Below, piece after piece: positions 1-6,609 of a stretch of 16,978 bases of DNA. The notes beneath the pieces were generated by a model. The model had not been told where the DNA came from. It saw only the letters and a list, made by a program, of their open reading frames with translations, and did no database searches. Numbering within the stretch: the first letter of the stretch is position 1; every line of letters starts with the position of its first letter. The stretch comes from an uncultured Collinsella sp. (lineage in GTDB: Bacteria > Actinomycetota > Coriobacteriia > Coriobacteriales > Coriobacteriaceae), in the NCBI GenBank assembly GCA_902479205.1, contig CABSNX010000015.1, positions 1 to 16,978 of the forward strand, in the 5' to 3' direction. Position numbers and translations under genes: made by a program.

Positions 1-395
1 CCTTTGTGCGGCTTGCGGTGCATGTGCTCCAAGGATACCCCAGCGCTGGGTGCTCGATGCGCACGACTGGGGCCGGCGGTGTCTGAGCCGGTGACCGATG
101 GCGTCTGCTGTCTTAACAAGGCGATTGCGGTTTGGCGTGCGGTCGCTGGATGGATGCTTCGACCGTCCAAGAAGTAGCGGGGTGTTTTGGCGGGGGCGTG
201 CCGTCAAGCAAATGGGCAAGTGCTTGGTCAGCTTTTGGCCAGTTGAGCGGCAACCTTGCCAAAATCTTGACGGATTTGCATTTAGACGTCGACGAATGAA
301 CACTTTGGTTGCACCGTGGCAAAAAACCGCTGGTCGTTTGCCGAAAACTCGCCGGAGTCGCGAGCCGCCTCCGATGCACATGCTATCTTCGCGCC
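1..395. other. Left-edge region without a supportable gene
   Basis: No reading frame here has a convincing start, ribosome binding site and recognisable product. Frame 1 is open from the window edge to a TAG at 175-177 and could be the tail of a + strand gene that begins outside the window, but its Cys/Arg-rich translation matches no family I know. The rest shows only scattered short complementary segments, for example TTTTGGC near 234 and GCCAAAA near 257. The last 15 bases hold a possible promoter element for the next gene. Confidence 0.4.
381..389 (+). promoter_or_regulatory. Possible extended -10 element giving a leaderless mRNA
   Basis: TGCTATCTT matches an extended -10 (TGnTAnnnT) and ends 6 nt before the ATG at 396. 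Transcription would then start at or very near the A of the ATG, and there is no Shine-Dalgarno sequence in front of it. No good -35 is seen at 17 nt, which extended -10 promoters tolerate. This is sequence pattern only. Confidence 0.35.
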
Positions 396-1499
396 ATGAG
401 TTACTTCATCGTTTCACATAACGCTGCACTGGCGCTCTTGGCGCACATCCCGAACCCGCGCTTTGGGGATTCGGAACCAGAGGTCGTGTCGATCGCGGGC
501 GCCTGCGCGCTCTCGGATCAAGAAGCGCAGGAGGTTATCGATCGCTATGACCTGGGAATCGATACGCTGGATTTGCTGGTGCCGTCGCGCGCCGACCGTC
601 GGCGGAGCAAGCACGTTAAGACGCATCTGTGCACCAACGAGCTCCCGGCAGGTTCGTTTATCTCGCTGGGCCACTGGATGGGCGACCTGGATGCATACGT
701 GTGCTCTTCCGAGCTGGCGTTTTTGCAGGCAGCGCACGATGGCGATGCGGCGGCGGCCATCTATGCCGGCTATGCCATGACATCGGACTACCGGCTGGAT
801 AACCTTGCTCCCGGCGGGGTAACAAGCAGGGATGCGGGCATGCGCGACGGCAGGCTCACGACCAAGGAGCTCATTGCGGCGTACCTTGACCGGGCGTCAA
901 AGGTGAGGGGCGCCGCCAAGGCGAAGGCGTTGCTTCCGTGCGTGGAAGAGGGCTCACGGTCTCCAAGGGAGTCGGGGCTTTGCATGTTTATGTCGCTACC
1001 TGCGTATTACGGCGGGCTTGCGCTGGGCAAGGCCGAACTGAACAAGAAGTACTTCATTCGCGACGGTTACAACGATGGGCGCAACCGCAAACTGCGCGTG
1101 TTGGAGCGCACACCCGACATAACGCTTACGGCGAAAGCAGAGGTGGGCTTGGATAAAGTAAGGGCTGGCTTGCTGCCCGAGGTGTTTACCGCACTGGTCG
1201 ATTACGACAGCGATGCCATCCATGACGGAAGCGAGAAAATCCACAAGGATGCCGAGCGCCGTAACGAGCTGCAGATGCTCAATGAGGTCGCGTACTTTAC
1301 GGTGACGACTGACCAGGCAAATGACTATGACAAGCTCGTTCGCCTGTGCGAGCGCATCCGACGCAAGCTGCATCGTCGCAAGCGGCCCATATTTTACAAG
1401 CCTATGACTGAGGAAGCGCGATATTTGGCACAGGCGCGCCTCGAGACAAAGCGGTTTAAGCTCTGGCAGACCGTTATTGAGGCGCATCAGTATTGGTAG
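396..1499 (+). CDS. Hypothetical protein with C-terminal DUF559/Vsr-like nuclease-fold signature
   Basis: This is a 367-aa protein. I chose ATG 396 over the upstream in-frame ATG at 309 because the extra 29 residues look non-coding and a -10-like element lies just before 396. The C-terminal third resembles the DUF559/very-short-patch-repair-like (PD-(D/E)XK) domain that is common in actinobacterial proteins, some annotated as AbiEi-like. The visible pieces are SPRES (189-193), a TPD (239-241), VDYDSDAIH (268-276) where relatives usually have VEYDS..H, and DAERRNEL (285-292). The usual acidic E of the 'EY' position is D here, so catalysis is uncertain. The N-terminal part (1-180) is unrecognised; its LCTNELPAGSF stretch (78-88) may be a substrate or DNA-contact domain. 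There is no signal peptide or membrane segment. It stands alone, with repeat-rich DNA downstream. The function is not established: it could be a DNA-repair or defence nuclease, or an inactive relative. Confidence 0.7.
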   Translation: MSYFIVSHNAALALLAHIPNPRFGDSEPEVVSIAGACALSDQEAQEVIDRYDLGIDTLDLLVPSRADRRRSKHVKTHLCTNELPAGSFISLGHWMGDLDAYVCSSELAFLQAAHDGDAAAAIYAGYAMTSDYRLDNLAPGGVTSRDAGMRDGRLTTKELIAAYLDRASKVRGAAKAKALLPCVEEGSRSPRESGLCMFMSLPAYYGGLALGKAELNKKYFIRDGYNDGRNRKLRVLERTPDITLTAKAEVGLDKVRAGLLPEVFTALVDYDSDAIHDGSEKIHKDAERRNELQMLNEVAYFTVTTDQANDYDKLVRLCERIRRKLHRRKRPIFYKPMTEEARYLAQARLETKRFKLWQTVIEAHQYW

Positions 1500-1535
1500 A
1501 GCGGGCCTTTGGCGGCGGAGGGGTGCTGCCGTATT

Positions 1536-1716
1536 GAAGGTGAATGGTTTCCTGCGAAGTGAACGAGCGTTTTTGGACCCCCGAAGCATCCACACTTTTT
1601 GGCGCCAAAACCGCAGGATTCTAACGACAAAACCGCAGGAAATGAGCCGCCAAAAGTGTCGATGCTCCGGGGGTTCGTTTTGGCTCGTTCACTTCGCGGG
1701 AAACCATTCACCTTCG
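1536..1716. repeat. Large imperfect inverted repeat (~69-bp arms)
   Basis: The left arm (about 1536-1604) and the reverse complement of the right arm (about 1648-1716) match at roughly 58 of 69 positions by eye. They share blocks such as GGTGAATGGTTTCC and GCGAAGTGAACGAG. The mismatches cluster in one spot: a CGTTTT(T)GG core sits in the same + strand orientation in both arms although its flanks are inverted. The ~43-nt centre contains a perfect 13-nt direct repeat, CAAAACCGCAGGA, at 1606-1618 and 1628-1640. It could be a MITE-like element or a dispersed genomic repeat. It might also form a very large hairpin ending transcription of the upstream gene. No transposase is adjacent. Confidence 0.7.
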
Positions 1717-1778
1717 ATTTGCGGGGGTCGCCCGGATATGGCTGCGAGGCCCATTCGGGCCTGATCGGGGCGCTCGCT

Positions 1779-1888
1779 GGGGTTGTTTGGGCGACTTTGG
1801 GCTTGGCTGGGGTGGCCTCCGGTGTTGTCGAGACCACTTTGGGCTCGATTGGTGTGGTTGCTGGCGTTGTTGAGACGGCTTTGGGCGC
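1779..1888. repeat. Degenerate ~42-bp direct repeats, three copies
   Basis: Three related ~26-nt cores begin near 1779, 1821 and 1863, a 42-nt period. Each follows the pattern GGnGTTGTynrGnC..CTTTGGGC. In one + frame they give repeated GVVETxLG-type peptides, but no start site or complete gene fits. One antisense frame runs into the tRNA. I read this as non-coding or decayed repeat DNA between the nuclease-like gene and the tRNA. Confidence 0.5.
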
Positions 1889-1914
1889 CGCGACGCCCGC
1901 ATGGCTTGGCGGCG

Positions 1915-1951
1915 TAAAACAAAACAGCTCAGAGGCGAAGCCTCTGAGCTG
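1915..1951 (-). terminator. Rho-independent terminator of tRNA-Val
   Basis: A perfect 12-bp stem (1925-1936 with 1940-1951) closes a GAA loop. On the - strand it is followed by TTTTGTTTT (from 1924 downward). It begins 9 nt beyond the CCA end of the tRNA gene, which is the expected position for its terminator. Confidence 0.9.
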
Positions 1952-1959
1952 CGAACATT

Positions 1960-2034
1960 TGGTGGGCGTTAGAAGATTTGAACTTCTGACCTCTTCCGTG
2001 TCAGGGAAGCGCTCTCCCCCTGAGCTAAACGCCC
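1960..2034 (-). tRNA. tRNA-Val (anticodon GAC)
   Basis: The reverse complement folds as a full cloverleaf of 75 nt including an encoded CCA. The acceptor pairs GGGCGTT with AACGCCC. The D stem is GCTC/GAGC. The anticodon stem CTTCC/GGAAG closes the loop CTGACAC, with anticodon GAC. The variable loop is AGGTC. The T stem AGAAG/CTTCT carries loop TTCAAAT. The discriminator base is A. GAC reads GUC/GUU valine codons. It has its own promoter and terminator, so it is a single-gene unit transcribed away from the surface-protein operon. Confidence 0.97.
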
Positions 2035-2063
2035 GATCAAGGGTGCGCAAGTGCGCAGGGAAT

Positions 2064-2092
2064 AATATAACGGAGCTCCCGCCCAGTGGCAA
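2064..2092 (-). promoter_or_regulatory. Housekeeping sigma promoter for tRNA-Val
   Basis: On the - strand TTGCCA (2087-2092) is followed by exactly 17 nt and then TATATT (2064-2069), close to the consensus housekeeping promoter. The predicted start near 2057 leaves a ~23-nt leader before the tRNA 5' end at 2034. Confidence 0.85.
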
Positions 2093-2197
2093 GAACTATT
2101 TTTAAAAAGCGGCGATTTGCGACCCTATCCGCCCCGATGCAGCGCGAACAGCACGCGGAAAGTCGCGATTGTACCCCCGATGAACTGCACATTCGCG

Positions 2198-2203
2198 TAA
2201 AAT
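2198..2203 (+). promoter_or_regulatory. Possible -10 box for the surface-protein operon
   Basis: TAAAAT lies in an otherwise GC-rich intergenic stretch and would start transcription near 2210, giving a ~54-nt leader before the ATG at 2264. No good -35 is seen at standard spacing; TTGTAC at 2169-2174 is 23 nt away. A regulator or alternative sigma factor may be needed. This is the only plausible promoter I see before the eight-gene block. Confidence 0.35.
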
Positions 2204-2263
2204 AACTCCATTATGGGCAAATGGTGTCCAGGTAGTTTACAGCACAGCATCTGGGGGAGGGGC

Positions 2264-3148
2264 ATGTCGGACGCACGCTCGCTGCGAAAACAGTTCAATC
2301 GCATGCTCGCCACGTTGCTGGTGGCGCTTGCTGCTGCCGGAGCTGTAACGTATGCCTGGTACATCTACAACGCCAACCGCCATATCACCGATGTCAAGAT
2401 GGCCGCGGGTACGGGCGTGACCTTCCTCATCTCCAACGAGTACGACGGCGAATACAAAACCAACGCTGGCCTGAGCTTTGCAGGTCTGCTCGATCCCGTC
2501 TCGACCGACAACGTGCTCAACGGCTTTCAAAAGGTAACGGGCTTTACCGGCGGAACCACGCAGGACTCTTTGTTTGCCAGCATGTTTGGCGCGGCTGAGC
2601 ATTCCGACTACTACAAGACCTCTCTGTACCTGGCCACTAACTCGGCCGCAACCGACGTGTACCTGTCGGGCATCGACTTTACCGAGCAGGATCCGACAAA
2701 ACCCATCTCCACCGCCCTGCGCGTGGGGCTGGTTGCCTATGCTCCAGGGCAGAGCGACACCGTTACGGGCCAGTACGTCTTTGAGGTCTCGGGCGAGCAC
2801 AATCCCCAGGCGCGCTATAACACGCTCGATGGTAAGGACGCCGGCGAAAGCGAGCAGAACCACCTGGTACTCGACAGCACCCGCTCCGATGGTGCCACGG
2901 TCCATTTTGACCAGCTGACCAGCGCAAACTTCTGCGACTACAACGAAGACACCGGCATCGTGAGTCTCAAGGAGGCCACGACCAAGATCTGCAGCTTGCC
3001 CGCCGCTGCCAAAGGCGCCGATCGTAGCACGCCCGTGCGTGTGGATGTATACGTGTGGCTGGAAGGCTGCGATCCCGACTGCACCAACAACCTGGCCGCC
3101 ACCGGCTTGCAATCGCTGGCGCTGCGCTTTGCCGGCAAGCGTTCGTAA
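2264..3148 (+). CDS. SipW-type signal peptide surface protein, paralog 1
   Basis: This 294-aa exported protein is first in a run of four paralogs. The start at ATG 2264 is preferred to the in-frame ATG at 2213 because GGGGGAGGGG (2253-2262) lies just upstream and the N-terminus then has the expected short basic region (R7, K9, R13) before the hydrophobic segment (about 15-33). That segment ends in TYAWY (29-33), the hallmark of SipW-processed TasA/camelysin-type signal peptides. Near the C-terminus is VYVWLEGCDPDC (about 262-273), a motif shared with the other three. The middle carries a DPVST segment and an ALRVGLV strand that align with the paralogs. Four cysteines in the mature part could form disulfides. 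Its likely role is a surface or fibre subunit processed by the SipW-like enzymes of the operon. The exact cleavage site and function are inferred from the family. Confidence 0.8.
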   Translation: MSDARSLRKQFNRMLATLLVALAAAGAVTYAWYIYNANRHITDVKMAAGTGVTFLISNEYDGEYKTNAGLSFAGLLDPVSTDNVLNGFQKVTGFTGGTTQDSLFASMFGAAEHSDYYKTSLYLATNSAATDVYLSGIDFTEQDPTKPISTALRVGLVAYAPGQSDTVTGQYVFEVSGEHNPQARYNTLDGKDAGESEQNHLVLDSTRSDGATVHFDQLTSANFCDYNEDTGIVSLKEATTKICSLPAAAKGADRSTPVRVDVYVWLEGCDPDCTNNLAATGLQSLALRFAGKRS

Positions 3149-3159
3149 GGGGGCTGGGT

Positions 3160-3996
3160 ATGAGTGCATCGAACATCAAAGACATCCTAAGCTCGCGCCG
3201 TCGCATGGTTGCCGCGGCCGCATGGATGTTGGTGCTGGTAGCCGCCCTGAGCGCCGCCACCTACGCCTGGTTCAGCAACTCGCGCTACACCAACGTGACG
3301 CCCGTGGCGCACACGGTAAGCGACGAGGGTTCCGACCTGCAGATCGGCCTTTCGGCTAACGGGCCCTGGGACACAACGGCAACGCTTGCCGCGGCCGACA
3401 AGACGCTCTATCCCATCTCGACGGCAGACCTTTCCCGCTTTTGGCGTGGCACGTTCCAAAACGCCGCGGGCATCACGACCAACTTTGCCGACTGCACCGC
3501 GCAGCTGGACGACTACGCTCTTTCGGGCACGCTGTACCTCAAGGGCAACGACAGCGCGCTCAACGTGTATCTGTATCAGGGCCAGATGAGCGTGACGAGC
3601 GACCCGCAGCTGCTGGCCGCGCTGCGCCTGGGCCTGGTCATCACGACCCAGTCGGGCACGCAAACGCATATCTTTACCTGCGATGACCTAGGTAACACCG
3701 CTGGCGCTACCAGCAGACGCACTACGGCGCAAGACGGCGTGGTTGTGGCGGGCGGCGCTTCGGGCTGGGCCTACACCGCCGACCCTGCGCGCGCCATAAG
3801 CGCTTACAGTATGGACGGCGCCGGCGACACGCCCACGGCGCGCGCGGGCGCCACGCCCATCTGCACGCTGGCCGCCAACGAGGTGGCAAGCGCTCATTAC
3901 GTTGTGTACATGGAAGGCTGCGACGCTAATTGCATCGACGAGGCCCAGGCCCGCGATGTGGTACTGCAGCTTGCCTTTGCCGCGGCCAAGGCATAG
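3160..3996 (+). CDS. SipW-type signal peptide surface protein, paralog 2
   Basis: This 278-aa protein begins 11 nt after the previous stop, at an ATG preceded by AAGGGGGCTGGGT. The N-terminus has basic residues (R13-R15), a hydrophobic segment (about 16-38) and TYAWFSN (34-40), as expected for a SipW substrate. The mature part shares LYPISTADL with paralog 3, GTLYL...NVYLY and ALRLGLV blocks, and a C-terminal VVYMEGCDANC (about 248-258). Five cysteines include a spaced pair, PICTLA and EGCDANC, that mirrors KICSLP and EGCDPDC of paralog 1, so a conserved disulfide is plausible. The shared architecture says these arose by tandem duplication. It is probably co-assembled with its neighbours at the cell surface, which is inference. 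No enzymatic motif is seen. Confidence 0.8.
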   Translation: MSASNIKDILSSRRRMVAAAAWMLVLVAALSAATYAWFSNSRYTNVTPVAHTVSDEGSDLQIGLSANGPWDTTATLAAADKTLYPISTADLSRFWRGTFQNAAGITTNFADCTAQLDDYALSGTLYLKGNDSALNVYLYQGQMSVTSDPQLLAALRLGLVITTQSGTQTHIFTCDDLGNTAGATSRRTTAQDGVVVAGGASGWAYTADPARAISAYSMDGAGDTPTARAGATPICTLAANEVASAHYVVYMEGCDANCIDEAQARDVVLQLAFAAAKA

Positions 3997-4009
3997 GGGG
4001 GCGAGCTAA

Positions 4010-4990
4010 ATGCACAAGAATAAGCACATGCAGGTAGGCGCCAGCGAGTCCGCGGGCGCAACCCCGGGGACCGCACCCGCCGCTGCCGCCGAGCGCGCTG
4101 TGGGTTCGGACTCTGACACCCGCCGCCACGCCCACCGCGCGCGTGCCTACATCGCGCTCGTCATGGTGGCACTCGCCGCCACGCTGGGCGCCGCGACCTA
4201 CGCTTGGTTCACGAACAACATGAAGGTCAACACCAACTCGGTGAGCGTGCACAGCGACACGTCCAAGCTGGTGCTGGAGCTGGGCGATGCCGACCGCGGC
4301 AGCTGGTCGCAGCAGGGCGACGTTTCCCTAGCTTCTATCGCGACCGGCGCCGTGACGCTCTACCCGGTCTCGACCTTCGATCTCAACGGCTTTGCTGCCT
4401 GTGCGCAAAACAACTCTGCCGGCGATGCCACAGTGTTTGAGCAGGCAAAAGACAACGGCTCCGCCTTCTACCACGGTTGGATCGACCTGCGCTCCACCAT
4501 TACCGGAACGGGCGCCAGCAAAGTAAGGGGCAAGGTCAACCTGTATCTGGCCGAATCGCTGGTCCCGCAGGGTGCCGATGCCGAGCTGCTGCGCGCAGCC
4601 CGCGTGGGCATAAAGATCTCGAGCGGCAACCAGGTGCTTGCCACCAACATTTTTGAGCTCGACAGCTCTGATAGCGGCCATCGCGACGAGCATCCCGCGA
4701 CCGCGCCTTCGGGCCTGGCGGGTTACACCGAGGGCATGCTCCTGGGTTGGCAAAACGGCCAGCTTGCTTGCGGTGCCAACGTAACGCAGGACCCTGCTGC
4801 CTTTACGCTGGACACGAGCGAGACGGCCACGCGCCCGCAAAACACGCTTGCCACGCTGGGGCTTGGCCAGACCTATCGTCTGGATATCTTTTACTACATC
4901 GAGGGCACCGACCCCGATAGCGCCGACTATCTCTATCAAGATCCGGGCACCTTGCACCTGGCGCTCTTTGCGACCCTGGATGGTGAGTAG
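4010..4990 (+). CDS. SipW-type signal peptide surface protein, paralog 3
   Basis: This 326-aa protein starts 13 nt after the previous stop, with a GGGGGG tract about 8 nt upstream of ATG 4010. It differs from its neighbours in having a ~45-residue N-terminal cytoplasmic extension rich in Ala, Gly and Ser and ending in Arg/His before the hydrophobic segment (about 46-67), which ends in TYAWFTN (63-69). The mature part has LYPVSTFDLNGF and a RVGIKI strand like the other paralogs, and ends with FYYIEGTDPDS (about 293-303). Both cysteines of the EGCDxxC motif are replaced here (T and S), so the disulfide proposed for paralogs 1 and 2 cannot form in the same way. The long n-region could interact with a cytoplasmic partner such as the ATPase pair, but that is speculation. 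Confidence 0.78.
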   Translation: MHKNKHMQVGASESAGATPGTAPAAAAERAVGSDSDTRRHAHRARAYIALVMVALAATLGAATYAWFTNNMKVNTNSVSVHSDTSKLVLELGDADRGSWSQQGDVSLASIATGAVTLYPVSTFDLNGFAACAQNNSAGDATVFEQAKDNGSAFYHGWIDLRSTITGTGASKVRGKVNLYLAESLVPQGADAELLRAARVGIKISSGNQVLATNIFELDSSDSGHRDEHPATAPSGLAGYTEGMLLGWQNGQLACGANVTQDPAAFTLDTSETATRPQNTLATLGLGQTYRLDIFYYIEGTDPDSADYLYQDPGTLHLALFATLDGE

Positions 4991-4992
4991 CA

Positions 4993-5799
4993 ATGGCACG
5001 TATCATGCCCGACGACCGACGGTCCGTCGCCAACGGCGCCCAGACACAAGCCGCCGCGCCCACCGACACCGACCTGCGCCGCAAGCTCACCACAACCGTG
5101 GTGCTGGTGCTGTTTGCGCTGGTGGCGATAGCCATGGCAACGTTCGCCTGGTTCTCAATCGCCGATAGCGCCAAGACCCGCATGCTCATGATCGACGCCA
5201 ACGCCGACGGCTCGCTGCGCTTTGATCTGGACGAACACGCCACATTCGACGAATACGTGCACAGCCTGGGCTTCGATCAGATCTCGGCGCGCATCGCTAG
5301 CGAAAAGGGCGTGGACATCGATGCGTCCAAGCTCAAGCCCGTCACCACGAGCGACTACCAGACCTTCACCTTCGAGGACGGTTCCACTGCCGATCCCGCC
5401 ACCGGCGCCTACCTGGAGTTCACGCTGCACTTTATGAGCAGTACGGACCTGCGCGTTCGCCTGACCGGCCAGGATGGTGACGGTGGCGTGTCCGGCACGC
5501 GGTTTAGCTCCGACACGCAGGGCATGGCCAGCGCCATGCGCATGAGCTTTACCGCCGACGGCCACACCTGGGTCTACGACCCCAACGGGGGCGGGAGCTC
5601 GTCCGGCGCGGCCACCGTCTTTGGGCTCGACTCGGGCGCTGCCACCGCGGCCAGCGATATGTTCGACCTGATAAAAGATACGGATAAGCCGGTGACCGTT
5701 CGCATATGGCTCGAGGGAACGGACCCAAATTGCACTAATATGCTAAAGGGAGCTAACTATTCGGTTTCGATGCGCTTCGAGGGCATCGAGGAACAGTAG
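4993..5799 (+). CDS. SipW-type signal peptide surface protein, paralog 4
   Basis: This 268-aa protein begins 2 nt after the previous stop, with GGTGAG overlapping that stop as the ribosome binding site, so it is probably translationally coupled. A ~32-residue hydrophilic n-region is followed by a hydrophobic segment (about 33-54) ending in TFAWFS (50-55). It is the most divergent of the four: the mature region begins with an acidic segment, the LYP(V/I)ST block is not obvious, and a Gly/Ser-rich stretch (GGGSSSG) lies in the middle. The C-terminal VRIWLEGTDPNC (about 235-246) keeps the shared motif with a single cysteine. It may be a minor, capping or anchor subunit, but the sequence does not decide this. 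Confidence 0.77.
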   Translation: MARIMPDDRRSVANGAQTQAAAPTDTDLRRKLTTTVVLVLFALVAIAMATFAWFSIADSAKTRMLMIDANADGSLRFDLDEHATFDEYVHSLGFDQISARIASEKGVDIDASKLKPVTTSDYQTFTFEDGSTADPATGAYLEFTLHFMSSTDLRVRLTGQDGDGGVSGTRFSSDTQGMASAMRMSFTADGHTWVYDPNGGGSSSGAATVFGLDSGAATAASDMFDLIKDTDKPVTVRIWLEGTDPNCTNMLKGANYSVSMRFEGIEEQ

Positions 5800-5830
5800 A
5801 TATGCACGGCGGCTGCCCGGCCGCGCACGA

Positions 5831-5846
5831 CCTAGACAGACACGGT
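5831..5846 (+). repeat. 16-nt intergenic repeat, copy 1
   Basis: CCTAGACAGACACGGT, between paralog 4 and the first signal peptidase, matches the intergenic sequence at 12471-12486 at 15 of 16 positions. The meaning is unknown; it could be a protein- or RNA-processing site. Confidence 0.35.
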
Positions 5847-5859
5847 AGTAAGGGACATC

Positions 5860-6609
5860 ATGCAATCTGTTAAAAAAGTCGCATCCATCGCGTTGAGCGT
5901 CGTCATGTGGATCATCATCCTGGTGGCGGCCCTGTATGCGTTTACCACGCTCGCCACGCGCGAGGACGGCAGTGTCTCTGACATCGCCGGGTTCACCCCG
6001 CTTGCCGTGCAGTCCGACTCCATGGCGCCCACGTTTAACAAGGGCGACCTCATCTTCATCAAAAAGTGCGACACCTCCAAGCTCGAGGTGGGCGACATCG
6101 TGACGTTCCATACCATCATCGACAACGAGTACGCGCTCAACACGCACCGCATCGCCGCCATCGACGAGGTTAACGGCATGCGCAGCTTTACCACCAAGGG
6201 CGATAACAACGACGTGGCCGATACGCACATCATCAGCGATGGCGACATCGTTGGTAAGTACCTGTTCGCGTTGCCGCAGATGGGCAAGGTCATGGACTTC
6301 CTGTCCAGCTCCATGGGCTTCCTCATCGTGATTGTCCTGCCCATGCTGCTGTTCTTTATCTACCAGGTGTATCACCTCATCGTGGTGGGCATGAACCTCA
6401 AGCGCGCTATGGCCGAGGAGGACCGCCTGGCCGCCGCGGCTGCCATCGTGGATGCCGAGGGCAAGGGCGACACCGCAACCGTCACGGCCGATAACGCCGC
6501 CGAGCAGCTCGCCCAGGCCGAGGCCAAGCTCGAGGAAGCTCGTCGTCTGAAGGCTGAGGCCGAGGCGGCGATGAACGCGACCAAGCAGGAGGGTACCGAC
6601 GGTGAGTGA
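5860..6609 (+). CDS. SipW-type (ER-type) signal peptidase I, first copy
   Basis: This 249-aa membrane serine protease should remove the signal peptides of the upstream YAWF proteins outside the membrane. It belongs to family S26B, where a Ser/His pair replaces the Ser/Lys dyad of ordinary bacterial LepB. The visible motifs are an N-terminal membrane segment (about 8-30), QSDSMAPTFNKGD with catalytic Ser54, NTHRI with His96, and TKGDNND with Asp115. A second membrane segment spans about 152-170. The C-terminal ~70 residues are charged and Ala/Glu-rich (about 205-240), a likely cytoplasmic coiled coil not needed for catalysis. The start at 5860 has AAGGGA upstream. The 60-nt gap before it is the first sizeable one in the operon and holds only a weak 5-bp GC hairpin (5809-5824). 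It overlaps the ATPase gene by 8 nt. Confidence 0.88.
   Translation: MQSVKKVASIALSVVMWIIILVAALYAFTTLATREDGSVSDIAGFTPLAVQSDSMAPTFNKGDLIFIKKCDTSKLEVGDIVTFHTIIDNEYALNTHRIAAIDEVNGMRSFTTKGDNNDVADTHIISDGDIVGKYLFALPQMGKVMDFLSSSMGFLIVIVLPMLLFFIYQVYHLIVVGMNLKRAMAEEDRLAAAAAIVDAEGKGDTATVTADNAAEQLAQAEAKLEEARRLKAEAEAAMNATKQEGTDGE
6587..6593 (+). promoter_or_regulatory. Strong RBS deciding a GTG start
   Basis: AGGAGGG lies 8 nt before GTG 6602, inside the end of the signal peptidase gene. It supports the overlapping GTG as the start of the ATPase gene rather than a later ATG, and suggests coupled translation. Confidence 0.8.

Noticed and set aside
98..421. Short open frame near the left edge
   Set aside because: No ribosome binding site, odd Arg-rich composition, and it overlaps the start of the better-supported gene at 396.
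1779..1888. Possible CRISPR-like array
   Set aside because: The repeats are too degenerate, there are only three copies without constant-length unique spacers, and no cas gene is near.
1487..2105. Open frames on both strands across the repeat region and tRNA
   Set aside because: They run through the inverted repeat, the tRNA and its terminator, with no ribosome binding site or family match.
2237..3169. 310-codon open frame on the - strand opposite paralog 1
   Set aside because: The sense gene has a signal peptide, family motif and ribosome binding site. The antisense translation shows no domain and no start signal.
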